NCBI GenBank assembly: GCA_964353185.1
Contig: CAYGUV010000005.1
Coordinates: forward strand, 1 to 64,000
Length of the DNA stretch: 64,000 nt
From: GCA-2708415 sp964353185
GTDB lineage: Bacteria; Pseudomonadota; Alphaproteobacteria; Micavibrionales; Micavibrionaceae
Direction of reading: 5' to 3'
Every line of letters begins with the position of its first letter. Within the stretch, counting starts at the first letter, position 1. Position numbers and translations under genes: made by a program. The notes beneath the pieces were generated by a model, which searched no databases, was not told where the DNA came from, and worked only from the letters and a program-made list of their open reading frames with translations. Shown piece after piece: positions 53,034 through 61,766 of this stretch.

Positions 53034-53082
53034 GTGACCCCTTGCGTGTCGAGCAAGTGCTCTACCGCTGAGCTAACCGCCC
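53008..53082 (-). tRNA. tRNA-Val (GAC)
   Basis: 75 nt including CCA. Acceptor GGGCGGT/ACCGCCC, D stem GCTC/GAGC, anticodon stem CTTGC/GCAAG with loop TCGACAC, T arm ACTGG-TTCAATC-CCAGT. The anticodon GAC gives Val. Position 33 is C where almost all tRNAs have U. The 3' end is duplicated at 51069-51101. Confidence 0.88.
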
Positions 53083-53182
53083 ACTCTTTGCTATGCGGTC
53101 ATGCATAAGAAATAGAAAAACGCATAAATAATCAAGTCATTTATTTACTTTTTACCGATGAATACCCTATATAGTCAGTATT

Positions 53183-54178
53183 ATGAGCGATACAGATAAA
53201 AATACCCAAATTATTGAAGTGCCAGAGCATTATCACCAAATGCGTTTGGATAAGGTGCTGGCTGATTTAATGCCTGATTTATCGCGCTCCCGATTAAAGG
53301 CGCTCATCCTAGATGGTCAGATTGCTATCAATAAAAAAGTAAAGAAAACAGTTTCTTTTAAAGTGGACGCAGGCAATAAAATTTATGTAAGCATTCCTGA
53401 GGCGGTTGATGATACCCCGCTGCCTGAAAATATTCCCTTGGATATTGTTTATGAAGATGATGATCTTATTGTCATTAATAAATCGGCCAATATGGTTGTA
53501 CATCCTGCTGTGGGGCATTTAACAGGAACGCTGGTGAACGCCGTTCTTTATCATTGTGGTGATAGTTTATCTGGTATTGGCGGTGTAAAACGCCCTGGCA
53601 TTGTGCATCGTCTTGATCGTGAAACGAGCGGTTTGATTGTGGTTGCCAAAAATGATGAAGCGCATCATGGTTTGAGCGAGCAATTAAAAGACCGTAGTTT
53701 GAGCCGTGTTTATAGAGCATTTGCGTGGCATGCCCCGAATTTAATCAAAGGATCAATAGATGAGCCGATTGGGCGCCATGCCTCCAACCGTTTAAAAATG
53801 GCGGTCATGAAGACAACGGGGCGCGAAGCCAAAACGCATTATTTTATTAAAGAAAAATATGGGGATGCGGCCTGTGTGTGTGAATGTAAATTAGAAAGCG
53901 GCCGCACGCACCAAATTCGTGTGCATATGCAACATATCCGCGTACCAATCATTGGTGACCCCTTATACGGGCAAGCGGATCAAGAGGGGCGCGGATTGTT
54001 AAAACGTGAGGGGTGCGAGCCTGCAATTATTGAGGAGATCATGAATTTCCCCCGCCAAGCGCTCCATGCGTATGAAATTGGCTTTATTCACCCTATATCG
54101 GGGGAGGAAATGTCTTTTACCGCCGATATGCCCGAAGATATGCAAAAATTAGAAAATAATTTAAAAACAATGGTTTAG
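53183..54178 (+). CDS. rluD: RluD-family 23S rRNA pseudouridine synthase
   Basis: 331 aa. The N-terminal S4 RNA-binding domain (about 18-75, MRLDKVLADLMPDLSRSRLK) is followed by the catalytic domain with HRLDRETSGLIVVAKND, in which Asp145 is the nucleophile. RTHQIRVHM and the IGDPLYG region complete the RluA/C/D family pattern. RluD modifies helix 69 of 23S rRNA; RluC-type specificity cannot be fully excluded. ATG 53183 lies 100 bp from the divergent tRNA-Val gene. Confidence 0.88.
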   Translation: MSDTDKNTQIIEVPEHYHQMRLDKVLADLMPDLSRSRLKALILDGQIAINKKVKKTVSFKVDAGNKIYVSIPEAVDDTPLPENIPLDIVYEDDDLIVINKSANMVVHPAVGHLTGTLVNAVLYHCGDSLSGIGGVKRPGIVHRLDRETSGLIVVAKNDEAHHGLSEQLKDRSLSRVYRAFAWHAPNLIKGSIDEPIGRHASNRLKMAVMKTTGREAKTHYFIKEKYGDAACVCECKLESGRTHQIRVHMQHIRVPIIGDPLYGQADQEGRGLLKREGCEPAIIEEIMNFPRQALHAYEIGFIHPISGEEMSFTADMPEDMQKLENNLKTMV

Positions 54179-54197
54179 ACCAGATATTTTCAATTAT

Positions 54198-54227
54198 TTG
54201 CAATTTACATAAAATTTTAGATATACT
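54198..54227 (+). promoter_or_regulatory. Sigma70-like promoter before candidate sRNA
   Basis: TTGCAA at 54198-54203 and TATACT at 54222-54227 are spaced by 18 bp. No gene begins directly downstream, but an intrinsic terminator follows about 150 bp later. Confidence 0.4.
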
Positions 54228-54233
54228 AAATAT

Positions 54234-54385
54234 ATAAGGATAAGACAGCGAAATGCTCCTTCTTATTTTTAGTCTGATCAATGGTATTGAAGGCCATAGG
54301 GATGAAAAGACGAAAAGTTTATATAGTAGTTTGTTACCCAACGTAAAACCTATCACCCCTCCCGTAAAACGGAGGGGTTTTTTTT
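54234..54385 (+). ncRNA. Candidate small RNA between rluD and Leu dehydrogenase
   Basis: A promoter-like pair upstream and a strong terminator downstream enclose about 150 bp without a convincing reading frame. AAGGATAAG near the start can pair with CTCCTTCTTA about 25 nt later. No known RNA family is recognised. It could instead be a terminated leader, but the next gene starts 124 bp after the terminator. Confidence 0.35.
54356..54385 (+). terminator. Intrinsic terminator
   Basis: CCCCTCC pairs with GGAGGGG around a short loop and is followed by eight T residues. It ends the candidate small RNA and may also serve rluD. Confidence 0.85.
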
Positions 54386-54509
54386 AGCTATAAGCGCTCT
54401 TAACGGCAGGGACGAGGTGTTCACTTAAAAAACGTGACAAATATGCCATGACCTTGTATATCACTAGCAATTATTAAATAAGCGTAATTATATTGTTAAA
54501 GGCTGTGTC

Positions 54510-55706
54510 ATGAACATAATGAATTTACCCGAAGAAATGTTATCCGTTTTACCATCTTATGATGATCATGAAAATGTGAGACGTTTTGTTTTGGATGATG
54601 GCGCAGGCAATGAACTTATAGCATTTATTGCGGTGCATAATACAAATTTGGGTCCTGCGTTGGGTGGGTGCCGTATGACAGAATACCGTAACGAAGGCGA
54701 AGCCATTCACGATGTTTTACGTTTGTCCCGCGGCATGACATATAAAAATGCAATGGCAGGTTTGCCATTGGGGGGCGGGAAAGCCGTTATCATTGGAAAC
54801 CCAAAGACACAAAAAACGCCTGCGTTGATGCAGGCAATGGGACGTGCGGTTGAAACATTCGAAGGGATGTATATCACCGCCGAAGACAGTGGCTCCACCG
54901 AAGAAGACATGGTGCAGATGTCAATTGAAACAGATTTTGTTGTCGGACTACCGCCTGAGATGTTATCGGGCAGTGACTATGGTGAGTTGGGCGGAAATCC
55001 ATCCCCTCTTACTGCGCTTGGTTGTTACAAGGGGATCTTGGCGGCTATTCAATATAAATATAAAGGCGCGAAAAAATTATCAGATCTAACTGTTTCTATC
55101 CAAGGTGTGGGCGCGGTAGGTTTAGAGCTTGCGCAATTGTTAGATCAAGATGGCGCGCAATTAATCATCGCCGATATTAGCCAAGATAATTTAGATGCCG
55201 CGCAAAAAGCATTAAAAAATGTAACTGTTGTTGGTGTGGATGAAATTTACGGTGTGGAGGCAGATATCTTTGCCCCTTGTGCGATGGGTGGGTCATTAAA
55301 TGATGATACAATCGCACAATTAAAAGTGGATATCATTGCAGGCGCGGCCAATAACCAATTGATGGAGTCTCATCATGATGAAATGCTCCGCAGCAAGGGA
55401 ATTTTATATGTTCCTGATTACGTGATTAATTCGGGCGGCGTTATTTGTGTTGGATATGAGTTTTTCCGCAAAAGTAATTATAACCCGCAAGATTTTAATA
55501 TAGAACGCGGTGCTATGGTTGGCCATGTTGAACGTGTTGGAGAGACCGTTCGCGAAATTTTAGAAGAATCTGAAAAACGCGGTAAAGCCACAGGCGAGAC
55601 AGCGGATCAATTAGCTGAAGAGCGTTTTTTAAAAGGGTCATCCTTAAATGATGAAACTGATGACGAAATGAACGATATGGGTAATACACGTGCGGTTGTT
55701 CAATAA
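54510..55706 (+). CDS. Leucine/Glu/Phe/Val dehydrogenase family protein
   Basis: 398 aa. The N-terminal domain has GPALGGCRMTEY and AGLPLGGGKAVIIG with the catalytic Lys, then TAEDSGSTEEDM. The NAD-binding Rossmann part has SIQGVGAVGLELAQLLD. APCAMGGSLND and IIAGAANNQL match leucine dehydrogenases, which reversibly deaminate branched-chain amino acids with NAD. The C-terminus extends by about 40 acidic residues beyond the usual end. Start ATG 54510; a second ATG is at 54519. Confidence 0.88.
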   Translation: MNIMNLPEEMLSVLPSYDDHENVRRFVLDDGAGNELIAFIAVHNTNLGPALGGCRMTEYRNEGEAIHDVLRLSRGMTYKNAMAGLPLGGGKAVIIGNPKTQKTPALMQAMGRAVETFEGMYITAEDSGSTEEDMVQMSIETDFVVGLPPEMLSGSDYGELGGNPSPLTALGCYKGILAAIQYKYKGAKKLSDLTVSIQGVGAVGLELAQLLDQDGAQLIIADISQDNLDAAQKALKNVTVVGVDEIYGVEADIFAPCAMGGSLNDDTIAQLKVDIIAGAANNQLMESHHDEMLRSKGILYVPDYVINSGGVICVGYEFFRKSNYNPQDFNIERGAMVGHVERVGETVREILEESEKRGKATGETADQLAEERFLKGSSLNDETDDEMNDMGNTRAVVQ

Positions 55707-55822
55707 ACGGCTTGAAAAACGCATTCTTAAAGTTTCAAACTTATACAAGACTTATTCACTTAAAATAAGCCAAAGCGCGGTTTAGGCTTGCCGTATTTGG
55801 CCTATGCTTTATTTTTATATGC

Positions 55823-57406
55823 ATGGATTATGATATTTGCATTATTGGTGGTGGCGTTAACGGAACAGCAATTGCACGCGATGCCGCAGGGCGCGGATTA
55901 TCCGTACTTCTGGTTGAGGCGCAAGACCTTGCCAGTGCCACATCTTCGGCCAGTACGAAGCTTATCCATGGGGGACTTCGATATTTAGAGCATTATGAAT
56001 TTAAATTAGTGCGTGAGTCTTTGGCAGAACGTGACATCATGTTAAAATCAGCGCCGCATATTATTTGGCCGATGCGGTTTATCTTACCGCATGACGCACA
56101 TTTGCGGCCCTTTCGTCTTATTCAATTAGGCTTGAAACTTTATGATTTCTTGGCAGGAAAGTTATTTTCGGATAAGAATTCAGTTTTAAAAAAATCAGAA
56201 ACCATTGATTTCGCTACGGAGAAGATTGGTGACCCCTTAAAAGATGAATATGAGCGTGGGTTTTCATATGCGGATTGTTGGGTTCAGGATTCACGATTGA
56301 CAGTTTTAAATGCGGTGGATGCGTTTGAACGAGGTGCAGTTATTATGCCGCGCACGGCTTGCGTATTATTAGAACCATCGCATGATAAAGATGGGTGGGA
56401 TGTGACCTTGCAAAATGTTGCCAATGGCGATCAATTTCAGGTCAAAGTTGGGCAGGTGGTGAATGCCGCAGGGCCGTGGGTGCGCGATATCTTAGATAAC
56501 TCCAAACTAACCACAGATACGCCCGCGCAGGCAGACTCAACACCCAATGTGCGCTTGGTAAAGGGTAGCCACATCATTGTATCCAAAATATATGAAGGCG
56601 ATCAGAGCTATCTTTTACAACAAAAAGATGGCCGTATAGTTTTTGCCATCCCTTACGAGGGCAAGTATACGCTGGTGGGGACAACGGACAAACCGTATGT
56701 CGGTGATGCCGCTAATGTTGTTATTGATGACGATGAGGTTGAGTATTTATGTGATGCGATCAACCAATCTTTTAAAGCGCAGATCACCCCGCAAGATGTT
56801 CTCTCAAGTTATAGCGGTGTGCGATCATTATTAGATGATGGAAATAAAAATGCCTCAAAAGTCACCCGTGATTATAAATTATTTTTGGATAAAAAACATG
56901 GCCCGGCAATTTTATCTGTATTTGGCGGAAAAATTACAACCGCGCGTAAATTAGGCGAGGATGTTGTAAACCGCCTTTCGACATTTTATCCAGATAGAAA
57001 ATTAAAGTCATGGACTGAAAATTTACCATTACCTGGCGGTGATATTCCTAATGGTGATTTTGATAAATTCTTAGAACAACAAATTGAAAAATATAAATTC
57101 CTTCCCCCTGAATTGGCGTATCGTTATGCCCGTGCCTATGGCACACGGATGAAGGGTATATTGGGCAGTGCAAAATCATTAAATGATTTGGGGGAACATT
57201 ATGGTGATGATGTTTACGAAGCCGAAATTTTATATTTAATTCGCTATGAATTTGCGACAACTGTTGAGGATATCATTTGGCGTCGATCAAAAATGGGTCT
57301 GCATATATTGCCTGAAACTAAGGATAATATTGAACGCAGTTTCGCAAAAATTATTCCGATGATTGCAGAAGAAGAGGGGAATTATGCGCACTTTGCTCGC
57401 CATTGA
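55823..57406 (+). CDS. glpD: Aerobic glycerol-3-phosphate dehydrogenase
   Basis: 527 aa. The FAD-binding N-terminus CIIGGGVNGTAIARDAAGRG is followed by STKLIHGGLRYLEHYEFKLV, typical of GlpD. Substrate-domain blocks include GPWVRDIL and YSGVRSLLDD. It oxidises glycerol 3-phosphate to dihydroxyacetone phosphate at the inner membrane and passes electrons to quinones. The end overlaps glpK by 23 bp, so the two catabolic steps are co-expressed. No regulator or transporter gene is adjacent. Confidence 0.94.
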   Translation: MDYDICIIGGGVNGTAIARDAAGRGLSVLLVEAQDLASATSSASTKLIHGGLRYLEHYEFKLVRESLAERDIMLKSAPHIIWPMRFILPHDAHLRPFRLIQLGLKLYDFLAGKLFSDKNSVLKKSETIDFATEKIGDPLKDEYERGFSYADCWVQDSRLTVLNAVDAFERGAVIMPRTACVLLEPSHDKDGWDVTLQNVANGDQFQVKVGQVVNAAGPWVRDILDNSKLTTDTPAQADSTPNVRLVKGSHIIVSKIYEGDQSYLLQQKDGRIVFAIPYEGKYTLVGTTDKPYVGDAANVVIDDDEVEYLCDAINQSFKAQITPQDVLSSYSGVRSLLDDGNKNASKVTRDYKLFLDKKHGPAILSVFGGKITTARKLGEDVVNRLSTFYPDRKLKSWTENLPLPGGDIPNGDFDKFLEQQIEKYKFLPPELAYRYARAYGTRMKGILGSAKSLNDLGEHYGDDVYEAEILYLIRYEFATTVEDIIWRRSKMGLHILPETKDNIERSFAKIIPMIAEEEGNYAHFARH

Positions 57407-58847
57407 TCAGGGGACGACAAGCTCCCGCGCGATATTGTTTTCTGAAACTGCAGAGATTTTGGAAACAAAACAAAAAGAGCTCACGTTGCATTACCCACAT
57501 AAAGGATGGGTGGAGCAAGATGCCAATGACATCTGGCGCGATACAAAATGGGCCTGTGAAGAGATTTTAAAATTAGACGCGGCACAAGATGTTGCGGCGG
57601 TAGGCATTACCAATCAACGCGAAACAACCGTGATTTGGGATCGTCAAACGGGGGAGCTTATTTATAATGCGATTGTCTGGCAAGATCGCCGTACGGGAGA
57701 TTACTGCCAAAAATTAAAAGAAGAAGGCCATGAAGATATGGTATCTGCCAAGTCTGGTTTGCTTTTAGACCCATATTTTTCAGCAACAAAAATAAAATGG
57801 ATTTTGGATAATGTTGAAGGCGCGCGGGATAAGGCCAAGGCAGGGGATCTTGCCTTTGGTACAATCGATTGTTTTCTGTTGTGGAGATTAACGGGCGGTA
57901 AAGTTCACGCAACGGATGCGACCAATGCGGCGCGAACTATGATCTTTAATATTATTGAGGGGCAGTGGGATAATGAGCTGCTCGATCTTTTTGATATTCC
58001 CAAAAGCCTATTACCAGAGGTCAAAGATAATTGTTCCAATTTTGGGATGGCAGAATTTGATAATGTTCAAATCGTCATTGGCGGTATGGCGGGCGATCAA
58101 CAGGCGGCAACAATTGGCCAAGCGTGTTTTCAAAAAGGCATGGTTAAATCAACCTATGGCACAGGCTGTTTTGTTTTGATGAATATTGGTGACGAATTTA
58201 AAAAATCTAAAAACCGTTTATTGACCACAATTGCGTATCAGATAAATGGTAAGCCGATTTATGCCTTTGAAGGGGCAATTTTTGTTGCGGGCGCGGCCAT
58301 TCAATGGCTTCGTGATAATTTAGAATTTTTTGATGATGCTCAGGAAAGCGAAGCATTGGCAAACAGTGTCCCCGATAATAATGATGTCTATTTTATTCCC
58401 GCCTTTACGGGGCTGGGCGCGCCTTATTGGAATCCCAATGCACGCGCCGCGATTACGGGCCTCACGCGGGAAAGTACGAAAGCGCACATTACACGCGCGG
58501 CTCTTGAGGCGCAAGCCTTTCAAACGGCTGATTTATTGGATGCTTTCAAAAAAGACAGTGGTTTTGACTTTACAAATCTTCGTGTTGATGGGGGCTTGGT
58601 CATAAACAAATTTGTATGCCAATTTTTGTCAGATATCCTTGATACTGGTGTTGAGGTTCCTGAAATTATTGAAACAACGGCGTTGGGCGCCGCATATTTG
58701 GCGGGGCTTTATGTTGGTATTTTTAAAGATTTGGACGATATTGCAACCAATTGGCGTATTGAGGCGTCTTATGTCCCACAGATGGCTGATGATCAACGCA
58801 AACAATACTTAGTTCGTTGGCACGAAGAAATTAGTCGCATTCTCTAA
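57384..58847 (+). CDS. glpK: Glycerol kinase
   Basis: 487 aa from ATG 57384 (MRTLLAIDQGTTSSRAILF); an upstream TTG at 57363 is less likely, because AGAGGGG lies 5 bp before the ATG. FGGY-family features are HKGWVEQDANDIW, GITNQRETTVIWDR, VWQDRRTGDYC, STYGTGCFVLMN and LRVDGGLVINKFVCQFLSDI. It phosphorylates glycerol for the overlapping glpD. Length is near the usual 490-500. Confidence 0.94.
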   Translation: MRTLLAIDQGTTSSRAILFSETAEILETKQKELTLHYPHKGWVEQDANDIWRDTKWACEEILKLDAAQDVAAVGITNQRETTVIWDRQTGELIYNAIVWQDRRTGDYCQKLKEEGHEDMVSAKSGLLLDPYFSATKIKWILDNVEGARDKAKAGDLAFGTIDCFLLWRLTGGKVHATDATNAARTMIFNIIEGQWDNELLDLFDIPKSLLPEVKDNCSNFGMAEFDNVQIVIGGMAGDQQAATIGQACFQKGMVKSTYGTGCFVLMNIGDEFKKSKNRLLTTIAYQINGKPIYAFEGAIFVAGAAIQWLRDNLEFFDDAQESEALANSVPDNNDVYFIPAFTGLGAPYWNPNARAAITGLTRESTKAHITRAALEAQAFQTADLLDAFKKDSGFDFTNLRVDGGLVINKFVCQFLSDILDTGVEVPEIIETTALGAAYLAGLYVGIFKDLDDIATNWRIEASYVPQMADDQRKQYLVRWHEEISRIL

Positions 58848-58881
58848 ATTCAATAAAATCAATAACTTGGGTTAATAGGTG

Positions 58882-58925
58882 TTTAAGATGTCCCTTTTAT
58901 CGTGTAAAAATTTAAGCTGTCCCTT
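58882..58925 (+). repeat. Two TTTAAG(A/C)TGTCCCTT direct repeats
   Basis: 15-bp units at 58882-58896 and 58911-58925 differ by one base. They lie just after glpK in the space before the 98-aa gene. They could be binding sites on one face of the helix (29-bp period) or remnants of an insertion end. Confidence 0.45.
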
Positions 58926-58989
58926 GTTTTTTCTAAATTAATCCTCTATTACGGTAATTGATTATAAAAAATATAAACAGGCTTTATGT

Positions 58990-59040
58990 TACCAATCTGC
59001 GGATTGGTATCACATATTGAATACCCTTGTAATAACAAGG
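58990..59040 (+). other. Two short hairpins upstream of the 98-aa gene
   Basis: TACCAATC-TGCG-GATTGGTA at 58990-59009 (8-bp arms) and CCTTGT-AATA-ACAAGG at 59025-59040, the second ending just before the AGGGA ribosome-binding site. They could fold in the 5' leader and affect translation. Neither is followed by a T run. Confidence 0.45.
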
Positions 59041-59051
59041 TTAGGGACGTA

Positions 59052-59348
59052 ATGATCAAAAAACAAATTTTGATGACCTTATTTATACCGACCATATTGG
59101 GGTGCGGTTCTTTTGCACATGCGGCATCGGGACAGGGAAGCATGTCTGTTGGTATTCTTGACCCGCTTGAGATGAATTTAAATGCTGCGACCGAATTTTG
59201 CGCCGAATTTGGTTTCACCGAAAAATGTGAAATTATTCGCGAACGCGTCATAGAAAAAAAGGCTACGAATGATAATGAAGCCCCAGATATACCGAACTTC
59301 ACCACAATATCCTACGATTACGACATTTTAAACGCAAATTTTGAGTGA
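59052..59348 (+). CDS. Small secreted protein, unknown function
   Basis: 98 aa from ATG 59052 (AGGGACGTA upstream); a longer frame from 58986 would read through the leader hairpins. Residues 1-25 form a signal peptide ending SFAHAASG. The mature part has two Cys (EFCAEFGFTEKCE), possibly a disulfide, and an acidic C-terminus. No family recognised. Confidence 0.6.
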   Translation: MIKKQILMTLFIPTILGCGSFAHAASGQGSMSVGILDPLEMNLNAATEFCAEFGFTEKCEIIRERVIEKKATNDNEAPDIPNFTTISYDYDILNANFE

Positions 59349-59490
59349 TTGTCATGCAGACATTCTCTCAAATAAATGGCTTCTTTTGCGCTCTTTTACA
59401 GGCCCCAAATGACTTGGATATATTTGCTGATGAAGCGCAGCCTGTTTCAATACAACCACGATTATAAATGCCAGAAGTTTAATAAAAAAA

Positions 59491-59565
59491 TGGTGCCACG
59501 AGAGAGAATTGAACTCTCGACCTCGTCATTACCAATGACGCGCTCTACCACTGAGCTACCGCGGC
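59491..59565 (-). tRNA. tRNA-Thr (GGT)
   Basis: 75 nt with CCA. Acceptor GCCGCGG/TCGTGGC (two G-U pairs), anticodon stem CGTCA/TGACG with loop TTGGTAA, T arm GAGAG-TTCAATT-CTCTC. Anticodon GGT gives Thr. Confidence 0.92.
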
Positions 59566-59676
59566 CCTTTACAAGGGAAATTAATATGCGGACGATATTA
59601 TAAAAATTCTGGCGTGTCACCCCTCTTTTTCTTATAGTATCCATGATTTCGAACAAATATGAGCAAAGTATAAGCG

Positions 59677-59838
59677 ATGCCTGACGATAAGAATAAATTA
59701 AGAACCCATAGTGAGGTTATTGCCGATAAGCGTGCCGCCGCTTTAAAGGCCAATATGCAACGCCGCAAAAGCTTTGTTAAGAGCCAAAAAGAACAAGAAA
59801 ACGAAAGTACCGAAGATGCAAAATCAAGCAAAGAATAA
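59677..59838 (+). CDS. Small basic/charged protein before dcd
   Basis: 53 aa: MPDDKNKLRTHSEVIADKRA, a short AALKANMQRRKSFVK helix, then an acidic Glu/Ser tail. No signal or membrane segment. It ends 16 bp before the chosen dcd start and overlaps any longer dcd frame, which supports the short dcd start. Such small charged proteins are often conserved in alphaproteobacteria, but I do not recognise this one. Confidence 0.6.
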   Translation: MPDDKNKLRTHSEVIADKRAAALKANMQRRKSFVKSQKEQENESTEDAKSSKE

Positions 59839-59854
59839 CCAAGAAGAATTAGAC

Positions 59855-60436
59855 ATGAGCCAAGCCTTGCCAGGCATTTTATCTGATGCACAAATCCGTC
59901 ATTTATCACAAAATCAGGGGATGATAGACCCTTTTGTTGAAAAGCAAACTGCCGAAGGTAAAATTTCATATGGTCTGTCTTCTTATGGGTATGATGCGCG
60001 GTGCTCTCGTGAGTTTAAGATTTTCACAAATGTGGACAATGCGATTGTGGATCCTAAAGATTTCTCAGATGACAGCTTTGTCGATCGTGAAACGGATGTC
60101 TGTATCATTCCACCCAATAGTTTTGTACTAACGCGATCTGTTGAATATTTTAAAATTCCTAAAGATGTATTGGTTGTTTGCCTTGGCAAAAGCACCTATG
60201 CGCGTTGCGGTCTTATTGTCAATGTCACCCCACTAGAGCCAGGTTGGGAAGGACATGTAACGTTAGAGATTTCAAATACGACACCTTTGCCCGCAAAAGT
60301 ATATGCCAATGAAGGGGTCGCGCAATTTTTATTCTTTAAAGGGTCTGCCCCATGTGAAACAACATACGCAGACCGCGCGGGAAAATATATGGGCCAAACT
60401 GGCGTCACTTTGCCGCGCATAAAAACAGATAAATAA
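59855..60436 (+). CDS. dcd: dCTP deaminase
   Basis: 193 aa from ATG 59855 (MSQALPGILSDAQIRHL); an upstream start at 59774 would overlap the 53-aa gene. Family blocks are SYGYDARCSREFKIF, GKSTYARCGLIVNVTPLEPG and WEGHVTLEISNTTPLP (catalytic Glu). It deaminates dCTP to dUTP for thymidylate synthesis. The C-terminus GKYMGQTGVTLPRI closes the active site. murA follows 21 bp later. Confidence 0.94.
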   Translation: MSQALPGILSDAQIRHLSQNQGMIDPFVEKQTAEGKISYGLSSYGYDARCSREFKIFTNVDNAIVDPKDFSDDSFVDRETDVCIIPPNSFVLTRSVEYFKIPKDVLVVCLGKSTYARCGLIVNVTPLEPGWEGHVTLEISNTTPLPAKVYANEGVAQFLFFKGSAPCETTYADRAGKYMGQTGVTLPRIKTDK

Positions 60437-60457
60437 TCACAAACACGGACAAAATAT

Positions 60458-61741
60458 ATGAGCTCAGGAATGGATAAAATGCGCGTACGCGGCGGGAACG
60501 CCCTTAATGGGAATATCCGCATTAGTGGCGCAAAGAATGCCGCCCTTAAACATATGTGCGCGTCCATATTAACGGATGAGCTGCTTATCCTTGAAAACAT
60601 GCCAACAGGCTTGCGTGATGTTGCCACGTTGAATGATTTGTTGGAGCATTTGGGCGTTTCAGTAGACTTAGATCACGATAATAAACGGCTGACCCTAAAC
60701 GCAAAAAACCTTAGCAGCCATATCGCGCCTTATGATTTGGTGCGCAAAATGCGGGCGAGTGTTTTGGTTTTGGGTCCGCTTGTTGCGCGTCTGGGTGAAG
60801 CCGAGGTGTCATTACCTGGCGGATGTTCCATCGGTGGTCGTCCGATTGACTTACATATTAAAGGGTTAAAAGCGCTGGGCGCAGAGATCACAATGGAAAA
60901 TGGCTATGTCAAAGCAAAAGCGCCTAAGGGTGGTTTGGTTGGCGGCGAGATTACATTCCCGTTCGTATCTGTTGGGGCAACTGAAAATACAATGATGGCC
61001 GCAACATTGGCCAATGGCACTACTGTCATTCATAATGCGGCGCAAGAGCCGGAGATTATAGATCAAGGAAACGCGCTCATTGCGATGGGGGCGAAAATTA
61101 AGGGCCTTGGCACTTCTGATATTACGATTGAAGGGGTAAAAAAATTACATGGCACGACCCACAGTGTCATTCCAGACCGTATTGAAACAGGCACATATAT
61201 GTGCGCCGTTGGTATGACAGGTGGTAAGTTGGTTTTAGAAAATACCAATGTAAATTTTTTAAAGGCGCTTATTGAGCCATTAATCGAAGCGGGTATGGAT
61301 ATCCATCAAGAAGGTGATAATGTTGTTGTGGCCAGAAACCAAGCGCGCATTAAAGGCGTTGATATTATGACCGAGGCCTACCCAGGTTTCGCCACCGATT
61401 TACAGGCGCAATTTATGACTATGTTGACCAAATGTGATGGCGCGGGGATGGTGACAGAAACAATTTTTGAAAATCGTTTTATGCACGTGCCCGAACTGTG
61501 CCGTATGGGGGCAAATATTTCAGTAAATGGAAATTCGGCTATTATTCGGGGCGTTGATAAATTAACAGGCGCCGAAGTGATGGCGACAGACTTGCGCGCA
61601 TCCGTCGCAATGGTTGTCGCCGGATTGGTGGCTGAGGGGGATACTTTCGTAAACCGCATCTATCACCTAGACCGCGGGTACGAAAATATTGTCGATAAGC
61701 TTACGGCTGTTGGCGCGGACATTGAGCGTATAAAGGCGTAG
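60458..61741 (+). CDS. murA: UDP-GlcNAc 1-carboxyvinyltransferase
   Basis: 427 aa. RISGAKNAALKHMCASILTD opens the first of two inverse alpha/beta domains. LPGGCSIGGRPIDLH holds the active-site Cys123, the residue attacked by fosfomycin. YPGFATDLQAQFM and the C-terminal DRGYENIVDKL are typical. It transfers enolpyruvate to UDP-GlcNAc, the first committed step of peptidoglycan synthesis. Start ATG 60458; ATG 60470 is possible. Confidence 0.96.
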   Translation: MSSGMDKMRVRGGNALNGNIRISGAKNAALKHMCASILTDELLILENMPTGLRDVATLNDLLEHLGVSVDLDHDNKRLTLNAKNLSSHIAPYDLVRKMRASVLVLGPLVARLGEAEVSLPGGCSIGGRPIDLHIKGLKALGAEITMENGYVKAKAPKGGLVGGEITFPFVSVGATENTMMAATLANGTTVIHNAAQEPEIIDQGNALIAMGAKIKGLGTSDITIEGVKKLHGTTHSVIPDRIETGTYMCAVGMTGGKLVLENTNVNFLKALIEPLIEAGMDIHQEGDNVVVARNQARIKGVDIMTEAYPGFATDLQAQFMTMLTKCDGAGMVTETIFENRFMHVPELCRMGANISVNGNSAIIRGVDKLTGAEVMATDLRASVAMVVAGLVAEGDTFVNRIYHLDRGYENIVDKLTAVGADIERIKA

Positions 61742-61766
61742 GCAAATTTGCCTACATCTTTTATTA

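Noticed and set aside
58986..59051. Upstream extension of the 98-aa secreted protein
   Set aside because: The extension covers two hairpins and would bury the signal peptide. ATG 59052 has the better ribosome-binding site.
59774..59854. Longer N-terminus for dCTP deaminase
   Set aside because: It overlaps the 53-aa gene in another frame, and the Lys/Asn-rich extension is unlike the family.
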